From Lachnospiraceae bacterium (GTDB lineage Bacteria > Bacillota > Clostridia > Lachnospirales > Lachnospiraceae): 64,000 nucleotides of DNA. Below the pieces are notes generated by a model, which was not told the origin of the DNA, did no database searches, and saw only the letters and a list, made by a program, of their open reading frames with translations. Below, piece by piece: positions 1 to 9,060 of the stretch. The first letter of the stretch is position 1. The number at the start of each line of letters is the position of its first letter. The stretch is from contig JAFPWO010000021.1 of the NCBI GenBank assembly GCA_017394885.1, positions 30,734-94,733 of the forward strand. The letters run 5' to 3'. The position numbers and the translations under genes were made by a program.

Positions 1-998
1 TCGGCGACCCTTCCGGCCGCACGGATATGCGCAAGATGCTGACCCGCGAGGATATCGATCACAACGCGGAGTGCTTCAGAAAGCAGATGGAGCGCTTCAT
101 CGAATTCGGGCCGGGCAAGGCCATCATGGTCAATAACGCGGACTGGTTGCTGAGCCTGAACTACGTGGATCTGCTGCGCGAGGTCGGGGCCTGCTTCTCT
201 GTGAACAACATGCTGCGCGCGGAGTGCTACAAGAACCGCATGGAGCGGGGCCTGAGCTTCTTTGAGTTCAATTACATGATCATGCAGAGCTATGATTTCT
301 ACTATCTGTTCCAGCACTACGGCTGCAATATGCAGTTCGGCGGGGACGACCAGTGGTCCAATATGCTGGGCGGCACGGAGCTCATCCGCAAAAAGCTGGG
401 CCAGGACGCGCATGCGATGACCATCACGCTGCTCACCGATTCCAACGGCAACAAGATGGGCAAGACCGCCGGCAACGCGGTGTGGCTGGATCCGGAAAAG
501 ACGAGCCCGTACGATTTCTATCAGTACTGGCGCAACGTCGGCGACGCGGACGTCATCAGATGCCTGCGGATGCTGACCTTCCTCCCGCTTGAAGAGATCG
601 ATCGGATGGCGTCCTGGGAAGGCAGCGATCTGAACCGCGCCAAGGAGATCCTGGCCTTCGAGCTGACACAGATGGTGCACGGCGGGGAAGAGGCGAAAAA
701 GGCGCAGGAAGCCGCGAGAGCGCTCTTTGCCGGCGCCGGCAGCGGCGAGAACGTCCCCAGCTGCGCGCTGGAGGAAGCGGACTTTACGGACGGCGCCGTG
801 GATATCGTGAGCCTTCTGGTTAAAAGCGGTCTGACGAAGACCCGTTCGGAAGCGAGGCAGAATCTGCAGCAGGGCGGCGTATCCGTCAACGGCGAGAAGG
901 TGACGGATTTTAAGAAGACCTACCGGGCCGAGGAGATTCCCGCGGAAGGGCTGCTCTTAAAGAAGGGCAAGAAGGGCTACTGCCGTATCCTGCGGTGA
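1..998 (+). CDS. tyrS: Tyrosyl-tRNA synthetase, 5' end missing
   Basis: Charges tRNA-Tyr with tyrosine in the cytoplasm. The open frame already runs at the window edge (codons start at base 3), beginning with GDPSGRTDMRKML, a TyrRS block that lies after the HIGH region, so roughly the first 80-90 residues of a family of about 420 are outside the window. Visible are GGDDQWSNMLGGTELIRK, which lines the tyrosine/tRNA site, KMGKT as the KMSKS-type ATP loop, and a C-terminal S4 RNA-binding domain (LVKSGLTKTRSEARQNL onward). An internal ATG at base 27 is not a plausible start because conserved sequence precedes it. Any T-box leader would be upstream and unseen. Confidence 0.95.
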   Translation, partial: GDPSGRTDMRKMLTREDIDHNAECFRKQMERFIEFGPGKAIMVNNADWLLSLNYVDLLREVGACFSVNNMLRAECYKNRMERGLSFFEFNYMIMQSYDFYYLFQHYGCNMQFGGDDQWSNMLGGTELIRKKLGQDAHAMTITLLTDSNGNKMGKTAGNAVWLDPEKTSPYDFYQYWRNVGDADVIRCLRMLTFLPLEEIDRMASWEGSDLNRAKEILAFELTQMVHGGEEAKKAQEAARALFAGAGSGENVPSCALEEADFTDGAVDIVSLLVKSGLTKTRSEARQNLQQGGVSVNGEKVTDFKKTYRAEEIPAEGLLLKKGKKGYCRILR

Positions 999-1031
999 GC
1001 CGTGTTTGCATAGAAACAGCATAAAATGCTC

Positions 1032-1080
1032 AAAAGCGGTGTGTGTCGGAAAAACTTTCCTTGACATGCACCGCTTTTTT
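1032..1080 (+). terminator. Intrinsic terminator of tyrS, overlapping the rny promoter
   Basis: AAAAGCGGTG (1032-1041) pairs perfectly with CACCGCTTTT (1069-1078), followed by more T. The 27-nt loop contains a nested hairpin GGAAA/TTTCC (48-52 with 56-60 of the 1000s). The 3' arm and T-run lie inside the promoter of the next gene. Confidence 0.7.
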
Positions 1081-1089
1081 GTCTATAAT
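1061..1089 (+). promoter_or_regulatory. Sigma-A promoter of rny, perfect consensus
   Basis: TTGACA at 1061-1066 and TATAAT at 1084-1089 with a 17-bp spacer. The rny start codon lies 72 bp downstream of the -10. The spacer also encodes the 3' arm of the tyrS terminator. Confidence 0.85.
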
Positions 1090-1161
1090 CATAATGATGT
1101 GGTAAATACTATCCCATGATAATATTGCACGTTGAAAACTGAATAAAAAGGAGGTGCTCCT

Positions 1162-2745
1162 GTGACAAATGGAATGATATTAGCCATGGCCGGGGGAACG
1201 ACGATCGCGATCATCGCGCTGTCGGTACTGGTCGTGGTTGCGTCCGTTCTGTCGTGGATCGTTTCCGCCAAACGTCAGCAGAAGATCTATGAAGAAACTG
1301 TTGGGACGGCGGAAGTGAAATCACGAGAAATCATAGATGAAGCATTAAAAACAGCAGCGGAGAAGAAAAGAGAAGCTCTTCTGGAAGCCAAAGAAGAAAA
1401 TATCGCGGCCAAAAACGAACTGGAACGCGAGATCAAGGAAAGAAGAGCGGAACTGAGACGGTCCGAACAGCGCGTACAGAGCAAGGAAGAAAACCTTGAC
1501 AAGAAAACGGAAGCGCTGGAGCGGAAGGAACAGAGCGTACAGAGCCGGGACGATCGCTTAAAGAAGAAGGAAGCCGAGCTGGAGGAGATGGTCAAATCCG
1601 AGCAGAGCAAGCTGGAAGAAATCTCGGGTCTGTCAGCGGAACAGGCAAAGGAATACCTCATACACAGCGTAGAAGAGGATGCACAGCACGAGATCGCCAA
1701 GCGCCTGCGTGAGCTGGATGCCCGCGCGAAGGACGAGGCCGGCAAAAAAGCCCGCGAATACATCGCGACAGCGATCCAGAAGTGTGCGGCGGACCATGTA
1801 TCGGAGATCTCGATCTCCGTGGTCTCCCTTCCGAACGACGAGATGAAGGGCCGCATCATCGGCCGCGAGGGCCGGAATATCCGGGCTCTGGAAACGGCGA
1901 CCGGTGTGGACCTGATCATCGACGATACCCCGGAAGCGGTGGTCATCAGCGGCTTCGACCCGATGCGGCGCGAAGTGGCGCGGATCGCCCTGGAAAAGCT
2001 GATCCTTGACGGACGGATCCATCCGGCCCGGATCGAGGAAGTGGTGAAGAAGGCGCAGAAGGAAGTCGATGAATTCATCAAGGAGAAGGGGGAAGCCGCG
2101 ATTCTGGAGACCGGAGTGCACGGCATCCATCCGGAACTGGTGAAGCTCCTCGGCCGCATGCATTTCCGTACCAGCTACGGTCAGAATGCCCTCAAGCATT
2201 CGATCGAAGTCTCGCACCTGAGCGGGCTGCTGGCCGGAGAGCTGGGCCTGGATATCCGGCTGGCGAAGCGTGCCGGCCTGCTGCACGACATCGGGAAGAG
2301 CCTGGACCACGATATGGAAGGCTCTCACGTGCAGATCGGCGCGGATCTGTGCCGCAAGTACAAGGAAAATGCGACCGTGATCAATGCGGTGGAAGCACAC
2401 CACGGCGATGTGGAACCGAGTTCCATGATCGCGCTGGTCGTTCAGGCCGCGGATGCGATCTCGGCGGCAAGGCCCGGCGCCCGCCGCGATACGCTCGAGA
2501 CCTACACCAACCGCCTGACGCAGCTCGAGGAAATCACCAACAGCTTCAAGGGCGTGGATAAGTCCTTCGCGATCCAGGCAGGACGTGAGGTCCGTGTGAT
2601 GGTCGTTCCGGAGCAGATCAACGATGACGCGATGACCATCCTGGCGCATGACATTGCCAAGCGGATCGAGGACGAGATGGAATATCCCGGCCAGATCAAG
2701 GTCAATGTCATCCGGGAATCCCGGATCGTCGACTACGCAAAATGA
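1162..2745 (+). CDS. rny: Ribonuclease Y
   Basis: Membrane-anchored endoribonuclease that starts mRNA decay in Gram-positive bacteria. The 527 residues show the whole family plan: an N-terminal membrane helix (about residues 5-32), a long charged coiled coil (about 35-185), a KH RNA-binding domain with [12 protein letters not shown], and an HD phosphohydrolase domain with LLHDIGK. Length is typical of the family (about 520). Start is GTG at 1162, 7 nt after the Shine-Dalgarno AGGAGG at 1149-1154; the alternative ATG four codons later would crop the membrane segment. It has its own consensus promoter and a strong terminator, so it is monocistronic. Confidence 0.97.
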   Translation: MTNGMILAMAGGTTIAIIALSVLVVVASVLSWIVSAKRQQKIYEETVGTAEVKSREIIDEALKTAAEKKREALLEAKEENIAAKNELEREIKERRAELRRSEQRVQSKEENLDKKTEALERKEQSVQSRDDRLKKKEAELEEMVKSEQSKLEEISGLSAEQAKEYLIHSVEEDAQHEIAKRLRELDARAKDEAGKKAREYIATAIQKCAADHVSEISISVVSLPNDEMKGRIIGREGRNIRALETATGVDLIIDDTPEAVVISGFDPMRREVARIALEKLILDGRIHPARIEEVVKKAQKEVDEFIKEKGEAAILETGVHGIHPELVKLLGRMHFRTSYGQNALKHSIEVSHLSGLLAGELGLDIRLAKRAGLLHDIGKSLDHDMEGSHVQIGADLCRKYKENATVINAVEAHHGDVEPSSMIALVVQAADAISAARPGARRDTLETYTNRLTQLEEITNSFKGVDKSFAIQAGREVRVMVVPEQINDDAMTILAHDIAKRIEDEMEYPGQIKVNVIRESRIVDYAK

Positions 2746-2747
2746 TG

Positions 2748-2778
2748 AAAAGTCCCTCTCCGGAGGGACTTTTTCTTT
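2748..2778 (+). terminator. Intrinsic terminator after rny
   Basis: AAAAGTCCCTC (2748-2758) pairs with GAGGGACTTTT (2763-2773) around a TCCG loop, followed by T-rich sequence. The exoA ribosome binding site lies directly downstream. Confidence 0.9.
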
Positions 2779-2790
2779 AAAGAGGAGAAC

Positions 2791-3546
2791 ATGAAAAAAC
2801 TGATATCCTGGAATGTGAACGGCCTGCGGGCCGTGCTCGGAAAAGGTTTTTATGATACGGCAGCCGCCCTGGACGCGGATGTGTTCTGCATCCAGGAAAG
2901 CAAACTGCAGGCAGGCCAGGTGGAACTGGACCTGCCCGCTTATCATGCGTACTGGAACTATGCGGAGAAGAAGGGCTACTCGGGCACGGCGGTCTTCACG
3001 AAGGAAGAGCCGCTCTCGGTTGCGTACGGGATCGGGGTGGAAGAGCACGATCACGAGGGACGGGTGATCACCTGCGAGTTCCCGGAGGAATACCTGGTCT
3101 GCTGTTATACGCCGAATTCACAGGACGGCCTGCGCCGCCTTGAATACCGCTGCCGTTTTGAAGATGATTTTCGGGCTTATCTTTGCCGCCTGGCGGAAAA
3201 GAAGCCGGTCATCCTCTGCGGCGATCTGAACGTGGCGCATGAGGAGATCGACCTCAAAAACCCGAAAACGAACCGCATGAACGCGGGCTTTACCGATGAG
3301 GAACGCGAAAAGTTCAGCGAGCTGCTGGCAGCCGGCTTTATCGACAGCTTCCGCTACTTTTATCCGGATAAGGCGGACGCCTACAGCTGGTGGTCTTACC
3401 GCATGAACGCCCGGGCCCGGAACGCGGGGTGGAGGATCGATTACTTTGTCGTATCGGAGAGCCTGAAGGACCGGCTGGTCTCCGCCGCAATCCACGACGA
3501 GATCTACGGCTCGGACCACTGCCCGGTGGAGCTGGTGATCCGATAA
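2791..3546 (+). CDS. exoA: Exodeoxyribonuclease III (AP endonuclease)
   Basis: Base-excision repair enzyme that cleaves abasic sites and removes 3'-blocking groups. At 251 residues it has the full exonuclease-endonuclease-phosphatase fold: SWNVNGLR near the N-terminus (N8), QESKL with metal-binding E36, GDLNVAHEEIDL with catalytic D145/N147, the loop KTNRMNAGFTDEER, and the C-terminal SDHCPVEL with H243. Start ATG at 2791 follows AGAGGAG by a few bases. It sits 45 bp after rny behind a terminator, so some read-through or a weak separate promoter must serve it; I see no convincing promoter in the gap. Confidence 0.96.
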   Translation: MKKLISWNVNGLRAVLGKGFYDTAAALDADVFCIQESKLQAGQVELDLPAYHAYWNYAEKKGYSGTAVFTKEEPLSVAYGIGVEEHDHEGRVITCEFPEEYLVCCYTPNSQDGLRRLEYRCRFEDDFRAYLCRLAEKKPVILCGDLNVAHEEIDLKNPKTNRMNAGFTDEEREKFSELLAAGFIDSFRYFYPDKADAYSWWSYRMNARARNAGWRIDYFVVSESLKDRLVSAAIHDEIYGSDHCPVELVIR

Positions 3547-3571
3547 CGCAAACATTTTTCGGCAGATTTTA

Positions 3572-3601
3572 TAGACATCAGAAGACATGGTGTGTTATAA
3601 T
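3572..3601 (+). promoter_or_regulatory. Extended -10 promoter of lysK
   Basis: TAGACA (3572-3577), 18-bp spacer, TATAAT (3596-3601) preceded by TGT at 3593-3595, giving an extended -10. The lysK ATG follows 32 bp later. Confidence 0.75.
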
Positions 3602-3633
3602 ATCTGCCGATTTATTTATTCGCAGAGGTGCTT

Positions 3634-5640
3634 ATGCATTGGTCAGATGAAATTGCAAGGAAGATCATAGAGCAGCGTCCGGATAAGGAGGAATATGTTT
3701 GCGCCGCGGGGATCAGCCCCTCCGGCTCGGTGCATATCGGAAACTTCCGTGACGTGGCGACGAGCTTCTTTGTCGTAAAAGCGCTGGAACGCGCCGGCAA
3801 GAAGGCCCGCCTGCTGTTTTCCTGGGATGAATACGACCGCCTTCGGAAGGTGCCGAAGAACGTCGCAGCCGTCCGGGACGATTATGAACAGTATATCGGC
3901 TATCCCTACGTGGATGTCCCGAATCCCTTCGATTCGGAGGCGGCATCCTATGCGGAGCATTTTGAAAAAGAGTTCGAGGAGGCCATAGGGCCCTTCGGGA
4001 TCCCGATGGATTTCCGCCATCAGGCGCAGCTGTACCGCAGCGGCGCTTACCGGGATTATATCCTGACCTGCCTGAAGAAGCGCGGGGAGATCTTCGATAT
4101 CCTGGACAGCTTCCGTACGCAGGAGGCGCAGGAGGGCGAGCGGGAAGCGTATTACCCCGTCAGTATCTACTGCCCCGTCTGCCACAGAGACACCACGAAG
4201 ATACTCTCGTTAAGCGAGGATGATACCGTGGCGCAGTACCGCTGTGCCTGCGGCCATGAAGGGACCTTCGATTTCAAAAAAGATACCGACTGCAAGCTGG
4301 CCTGGAAGGTGGACTGGCCCATGCGCTGGGCCTACGAGGGCGTGGACTTCGAGCCGGGCGGCAAAGACCATGCCAGCCCCGGCGGGAGCTATGACAACAG
4401 CCGCGTGATCGCGGAGAAGATCTTCGGCTTTCAGGCGCCGTACTTCCAGGGCTATGAATTCATCGGCATCAAGGGCGTCGCGGGCAAGATGAGCGGCTCC
4501 TCGGGCCTGAATCTGACCCCGGACACCATCTTAAAGCTGTATCAGCCCGAGGTCATGCTCTGGCTGTATTCCCGGAGCGAGCCGACCAAGGCCTTCGATT
4601 TCTGCTTTGACGACGGCATCCTGCGGCAGTACTTCGAGTTTGATAAACAGTACACGGACTACGTGGAAGGCCGGGCGGACGAATACAACCAGTCCGTCAT
4701 GCAGAACTGCCTGACCCACGGCAACACGATCTCCACCGTGCCGATGGCCCTGCTCGTGCAGCTCGGCTCCATCGTCAATTTTAACGTGCCCATGTTGGAG
4801 ACGGTCTTCGAAAAGATCGGGATGCCGTACAAATATGAAGACTTTAAGGACCGGCTGGACCGCGCGAAATACTGGCTCGAGGAATGCGCGCCGGAGCAGG
4901 CGAACCATCTGCGGCGCCTGAGGGATTTCGAGCTGTATGAATCCCTGAGCGAAGAAGAAAAGCAGGAGGTCGCGCTGCTGCGGGAGTGCCTGACGAAGGG
5001 CTACGGCGGGCTGGATGAGCTGAACGCGGAGCTGTACGCGATCCCGAAGAAAATCTTCGGTGAGAACGCGCCGAACCTGAAAGCCCTGCAGGGCAATTTC
5101 TTCAAGCTCGTCTACCGGCTGCTGCTGGCCCGGGAACGCGGGCCGCGCCTGTATCTCTTCCTGCACGCCATGGAGAAGGGCGAGATCCTGCGGCTGCTTG
5201 ATTTTACCGCGCCGAAGACCGAAGAAGAGCTCCATCCGGAAGAAGAAAAGCCGGAAGAGCCCGTAAAGAAAGAGCGGGTCTACGGCGAACCCGATCCGGT
5301 GGAGCCCGTCCGGGAAGAGATCGAAAAGGCGGACTTTGACCGGCTGGATCTGCGGGTCTGCAGGGTCGTGAAGTGCCAGGAGATCCGCAAGGCGCGCAAC
5401 AACCTGAAGCTGACCCTCTTCGACGGCATAAAGGAACGGACCATCGTCTCCAGCATCAAGGATTACTATGATCCGGAAGAACTGGTCGGAAAGAAGATTA
5501 TCGTGGTGGCGAACTTAAAGCCGGCCAGGCTGACCGGCGTGACCAGTGAGGGCATGCTGCTGGCAGGAACGAACGGTGCCTGCGGCTGCCGGGTCGTATT
5601 TGTGGATGACGCAGTCCCGGAGGGAACCCGGATCTGCTGA
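3634..5640 (+). CDS. lysK: Class I lysyl-tRNA synthetase with C-terminal tRNA-binding OB domain
   Basis: Charges tRNA-Lys. It belongs to the archaeal-type class I family, not the usual bacterial class II LysS. Visible are SPSGSVHIGN (HIGH motif, H34-N37), WDEYDRLRKVPKN, a zinc-knuckle insertion (CPVCHRD and CACGH), GSYDNSRVIAEKIF, and KMSGS (285-289) as the KMSKS loop. Residues about 564-668 form a second domain (ADFDRLDLRVCRVVKC to the end, with GVTSEGMLLAGTNG) of the Trbp111/EMAP-II OB-fold type best known at the C-terminus of MetRS. A charged Glu/Pro-rich linker (about 533-560) joins them. ATG 3634 is preferred over GTG 3628 because the Shine-Dalgarno AGAGG overlaps that GTG. 668 residues, longer than the catalytic core alone (about 530). 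Confidence 0.92.
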   Translation: MHWSDEIARKIIEQRPDKEEYVCAAGISPSGSVHIGNFRDVATSFFVVKALERAGKKARLLFSWDEYDRLRKVPKNVAAVRDDYEQYIGYPYVDVPNPFDSEAASYAEHFEKEFEEAIGPFGIPMDFRHQAQLYRSGAYRDYILTCLKKRGEIFDILDSFRTQEAQEGEREAYYPVSIYCPVCHRDTTKILSLSEDDTVAQYRCACGHEGTFDFKKDTDCKLAWKVDWPMRWAYEGVDFEPGGKDHASPGGSYDNSRVIAEKIFGFQAPYFQGYEFIGIKGVAGKMSGSSGLNLTPDTILKLYQPEVMLWLYSRSEPTKAFDFCFDDGILRQYFEFDKQYTDYVEGRADEYNQSVMQNCLTHGNTISTVPMALLVQLGSIVNFNVPMLETVFEKIGMPYKYEDFKDRLDRAKYWLEECAPEQANHLRRLRDFELYESLSEEEKQEVALLRECLTKGYGGLDELNAELYAIPKKIFGENAPNLKALQGNFFKLVYRLLLARERGPRLYLFLHAMEKGEILRLLDFTAPKTEEELHPEEEKPEEPVKKERVYGEPDPVEPVREEIEKADFDRLDLRVCRVVKCQEIRKARNNLKLTLFDGIKERTIVSSIKDYYDPEELVGKKIIVVANLKPARLTGVTSEGMLLAGTNGACGCRVVFVDDAVPEGTRIC

Positions 5641-5697
5641 TATAGAAAATAAAAAGACAGTATCGTTTTATTCTTAACCAGAAAGAAGGAGAAAGAG

Positions 5698-8196
5698 ATG
5701 GCAGACGACAAACCGACAGGCCGCAGAAAGAACGTGACCGGCCAGGGCAAGGATGTTTACAAGCGTGACGAAGGGCTGGGAACCGGCCCGGTCGGAAACG
5801 CAGGCGGTTACAGCAGCCGGCCGAAGGATAACGGCGCGGAAAGCGACCGCGCAGGCAGCAGCGGCGGCGGGCTGTTCTCCGGGAAGGGGATCCTGATCAT
5901 TCTGGTCCTGCTTCTTCTCGTGGGCGGCGGCGGAGGCTTAAGCGGCCTCTTCGGCGGCGGCAGCAGCAATAACAACAATAACAGCAACAATAACAACAAC
6001 AATAATAACCAGGCCCAGACGACCAGCTACAGCTCGCTGGGCAGCTTATCCAGCCTTTTCGGGGGCGGAAGCAGCTCTTCCTTAAGCGGGCTGAGCAGCC
6101 TGGTCAGCAGCGGGACGACGCTGGCCGGCGCCTCCACCAGCAGTGGATGGTCCACCACGACCAATACGGCCCAGCTGGATGAGACCGTGAGCAAGAACGC
6201 ACGCGAAAGATATACGACGATCAAGGGCAACAAAAAAGACGTTGTGACGATCATGGTGTATATGTGCGGCACGGACCTGGAATCCTCCTACGGCATGGCC
6301 ACGAAGGATATGCAGGAGATGGCCAAGGCCACCATCGGCAGCAACGTCAACCTGCTGGTCTACACCGGCGGCTGCAAGCAGTGGAAGACCCGGGGCATCA
6401 GCAATACGACCAACCAGATCTACAAAGTGGAGAACGGTAAGCTGACCACCCTGGTTTCCGACGTGGGCAACAAGGTCATGGTCACGCCTTCGACCCTGAG
6501 TGAATTCATCAAGTACTGCGCCGCGAAGTATCCGGCCAACCGCAACGTGCTGATCTTCTGGGACCACGGCGGAGGCTCCTTAAGCGGCTACGGCTACGAT
6601 GAAAAGAATGCCTCCAAGGGTTCCATGACCCTTTCCGGGATCAAGAAGGCCCTGACGGACGGCGGCATCAAGTATGATTTCATCGGCTTCGACGCCTGTC
6701 TGATGGCGACGGCCGAGACCGCGGTCATGCTTTCCGAATTCGCGGACTACCTGATCGCTTCCGAAGAGACCGAGCCCGGCATCGGCTGGTATTACACCAA
6801 CTGGCTGACCAAGCTTTCGAACAATACGTCCATGAGCACGCTGCAGATCGGCAAGAACATCGTGGATGATTTCGTCGACACCTGCGCGTCCGAATGCCGC
6901 GGCCAGGGCGCCACGCTCTCCGTCGTGGACCTGGCGGAGCTGGAAGTGACCTTCCCGGATGATCTGAAGAGCTTTGCGACCGCGACCAGCGCGCAGATCT
7001 CCTCCGATTATTCCTCCGTCTCCAAGGCCCGCAGCGGCGCCCGGGAGTTCGCCTCTTCGACCCGGATCGACCAGTGCGACCTGGTGGACCTGGCCAACCG
7101 CCTGGGCACGGACGAGGCCAAGGAACTGGCCAATACGATCCTCAGTGCGGTGAAGTACAACCGGACGTCCAGCAACATGACCAACGCCTACGGGCTTTCG
7201 ATCTACTTCCCGTATCAGAAGATCTCGAATGTGAACACGGCGGCGAAGACCATGGACGCGGCCGGCATCGACAATGAATACACCCGCTGCATTCAGGCGT
7301 TTGCCGCGATGCAGACCGGCGGCCAGGCCATCTCCGGCGGTTCCGCATCGCCCTTAAGCTCCCTGCTTTCCGGCTATACCGGCGGCGGCCAGACGGCTTC
7401 CTCCTCCAGCGGGATCAGCAGCATCCTGGGCGGCCTCTTAAGCGGGAACTACAATAATGTATCCGGTTTGAGCGGCCTGACCTCCAGCTTCCTGGGCTCC
7501 GCCCTGACCGGCAGCGGCCGTTCCCTGAACGTAGACGACATGGCGGTCTATCTGGAGAAGAATCACTTTGATACCTCTCTGCTGGATTGGGTGCTGTATG
7601 AAGACCAGAAGTACGGCATCTACCTGCCGGATGATCAGTGGAAACTGGTGCAGGATATCGAACTGAACGTGTTCTACGATGACGGCGAAGGCTATATCGA
7701 TCTGGGCTTTGACAACAGTTTCACCATCAATAAATACGGCGTGCTGGTAGACGATTACGAAGCAACCTGGATCGCCATCAACGATCAGCCGGTTCCGTAC
7801 TACTTCGAGAAGATGGAAGTGGACGGCGAAGATTACGTGATCACCGGCCGGGTCCCGGTCCTCTTAAACGGCGAGCTGGCGAATCTGCTGATCGTCTTCG
7901 ATTCCAAGAACGGCGACTATGTGGCCGGCGCCCGCTTCGACTATAAGGAAGACGTAACGGATACCGTAGCCAAGAACCTGACGGAACTGACCGACGGCGA
8001 CGTGATCGATTTCGTCTGCGACTACTATGATTACAAAGGCAACTATCTGGACAGCTATAAGATGGGCGACCAGCTGACGGTAAACGGCGAGCTGAAGGTC
8101 AGCGATGTGTACCTGCCGGATGCGAAGAAGGTCAACGCGACCTACCGGATCACGGACATTTACAACCAGCAGTACTGGACGCCGGTCTTCCCGTAA
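5698..8196 (+). CDS. Clostripain-family (C11) cysteine peptidase, membrane-anchored
   Basis: Predicted surface cysteine protease, 832 residues. A basic cytoplasmic tail containing GLGTGPVG is followed by one membrane helix (ILIILVLLLLVGG, about 64-80), then a low-complexity Gly/Ser/Asn linker with an almost pure Asn run. The C11 domain starts near DVVTIMVYMCGTDLESS; the catalytic dyad is seen as H290 in FWDHGGG and C334 in FDACLMATAE. A second Gly/Ser-rich stretch (about 540-605) separates it from a C-terminal domain (about 610-832) of unknown role, rich in Asp/Tyr. Family members cleave after Arg/Lys; specificity here is inferred. Shine-Dalgarno GAAGGAG precedes the ATG. Monocistronic with a strong terminator. 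Confidence 0.9.
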   Translation: MADDKPTGRRKNVTGQGKDVYKRDEGLGTGPVGNAGGYSSRPKDNGAESDRAGSSGGGLFSGKGILIILVLLLLVGGGGGLSGLFGGGSSNNNNNSNNNNNNNNQAQTTSYSSLGSLSSLFGGGSSSSLSGLSSLVSSGTTLAGASTSSGWSTTTNTAQLDETVSKNARERYTTIKGNKKDVVTIMVYMCGTDLESSYGMATKDMQEMAKATIGSNVNLLVYTGGCKQWKTRGISNTTNQIYKVENGKLTTLVSDVGNKVMVTPSTLSEFIKYCAAKYPANRNVLIFWDHGGGSLSGYGYDEKNASKGSMTLSGIKKALTDGGIKYDFIGFDACLMATAETAVMLSEFADYLIASEETEPGIGWYYTNWLTKLSNNTSMSTLQIGKNIVDDFVDTCASECRGQGATLSVVDLAELEVTFPDDLKSFATATSAQISSDYSSVSKARSGAREFASSTRIDQCDLVDLANRLGTDEAKELANTILSAVKYNRTSSNMTNAYGLSIYFPYQKISNVNTAAKTMDAAGIDNEYTRCIQAFAAMQTGGQAISGGSASPLSSLLSGYTGGGQTASSSSGISSILGGLLSGNYNNVSGLSGLTSSFLGSALTGSGRSLNVDDMAVYLEKNHFDTSLLDWVLYEDQKYGIYLPDDQWKLVQDIELNVFYDDGEGYIDLGFDNSFTINKYGVLVDDYEATWIAINDQPVPYYFEKMEVDGEDYVITGRVPVLLNGELANLLIVFDSKNGDYVAGARFDYKEDVTDTVAKNLTELTDGDVIDFVCDYYDYKGNYLDSYKMGDQLTVNGELKVSDVYLPDAKKVNATYRITDIYNQQYWTPVFP

Positions 8197-8206
8197 GGGA
8201 AAGCGG

Positions 8207-8236
8207 AAAGAACGCGGCACCCGCCGCGTTCTTTTT
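8207..8236 (+). terminator. Intrinsic terminator after the C11 protease
   Basis: AAAGAACGCGGC (8207-8218) pairs with GCCGCGTTCTTT (8223-8234), loop ACCC, followed by T. Confidence 0.9.
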
Positions 8237-8259
8237 AACGCAGCAAAATAATAACAGGT

Positions 8260-9036
8260 ATGGGTATTTCAAAAACAGTTTTAAAACATGCCGCCCCGCT
8301 TCCGCAGGTGGAATCCTTTGAACGCTACCTCTTCGTGGGGCCGCATCCGGACGATATCGAGATCGGCGCCGGCGCGACGGCGGCAAAGCTGGCCGCCGCC
8401 GGTAAAACCATCACCTTTGTGATCTGCACGGACGGCCGCTTCGGAGACGGTGCTTCCGGCGGCGTTACCGGGGATGAACTGGCGGCGCTACGAAAAAAAG
8501 AGGCGCGCCGCTCCGCCCGCGTACTGGGCGTATCGGACCTGCGCTTTCTGGACCTGTGCGACGGCGCCGGATATACGCAGGAGGAGCTGGAGGCGGGCCT
8601 GGCCGCGGTCATGGCACAGGTTCGGCCGCAGGTCGTTATCGCTCCGGACCCGGATGTGATCTCCGAATGCCACGCGGATCACCGCATGGCCGGGGAGGCC
8701 GCCAAAAAGCTGGCTTTCTTCTGCGGCCATCCCGGCATTATGCGCAGGCTCTATGACGCGGAAGGCTGCGAGCCGGTGGAAGCGCTCGCCTTTATGATGA
8801 CGGCGCGCCCGAACCGCTATGTGAAAACGGCTCCCTTCATGAAGAAGCAGTTCCAGTCGGTTTTCTGCTGTCACACGAGCCAGTATCCGGCGGACAGCCC
8901 GGACGCGGCTTCGCTGAAAACGTATATAAAGCTGCGCGCGGCGGATTACGGCCTGCGCACGCTCTCCCTGGGAGCGGAGGGCTTCCGGGTTCTGGGGCAT
9001 CTGCACATGCACTGCCTGCCGGAATTCGGACTGTAA
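8260..9036 (+). CDS. PIG-L/LmbE-family N-acetylsugar deacetylase
   Basis: Zinc-dependent de-N-acetylase family that acts on N-acetylglucosaminyl conjugates (for example BshB, MshB, LmbE). The metal and catalytic signatures are clear: PHPDDIE (H29, D31, D32) and HADH (H138, H141), 258 residues as usual. No signal peptide, so cytoplasmic. It is the first gene of a tight unit with a sugar symporter (24-bp gap) and a phosphodiester glycosidase (4-bp overlap), suggesting it deacetylates an imported N-acetylhexosamine compound; the substrate is inference. The ribosome binding site is weak (AACAGG close to the ATG). A bacillithiol-type role is an alternative but nothing here supports it. Confidence 0.88.
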   Translation: MGISKTVLKHAAPLPQVESFERYLFVGPHPDDIEIGAGATAAKLAAAGKTITFVICTDGRFGDGASGGVTGDELAALRKKEARRSARVLGVSDLRFLDLCDGAGYTQEELEAGLAAVMAQVRPQVVIAPDPDVISECHADHRMAGEAAKKLAFFCGHPGIMRRLYDAEGCEPVEALAFMMTARPNRYVKTAPFMKKQFQSVFCCHTSQYPADSPDAASLKTYIKLRAADYGLRTLSLGAEGFRVLGHLHMHCLPEFGL

Positions 9037-9060
9037 GATCAAAGAAAGAGGAATGCGGCA

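Noticed and set aside
1633..3054. 473-codon minus-strand frame over rny and exoA
   Set aside because: It crosses the rny terminator and two well-supported plus-strand genes and has no recognisable domain.
3541..3633. T-box or other riboswitch before lysK
   Set aside because: The leader after the promoter is only about 25 nt, too short for such an RNA.
5963..6012. Asn-codon run taken as a possible CRISPR or tandem repeat
   Set aside because: It is a triplet-biased low-complexity linker in the protease gene, without repeat-spacer structure.
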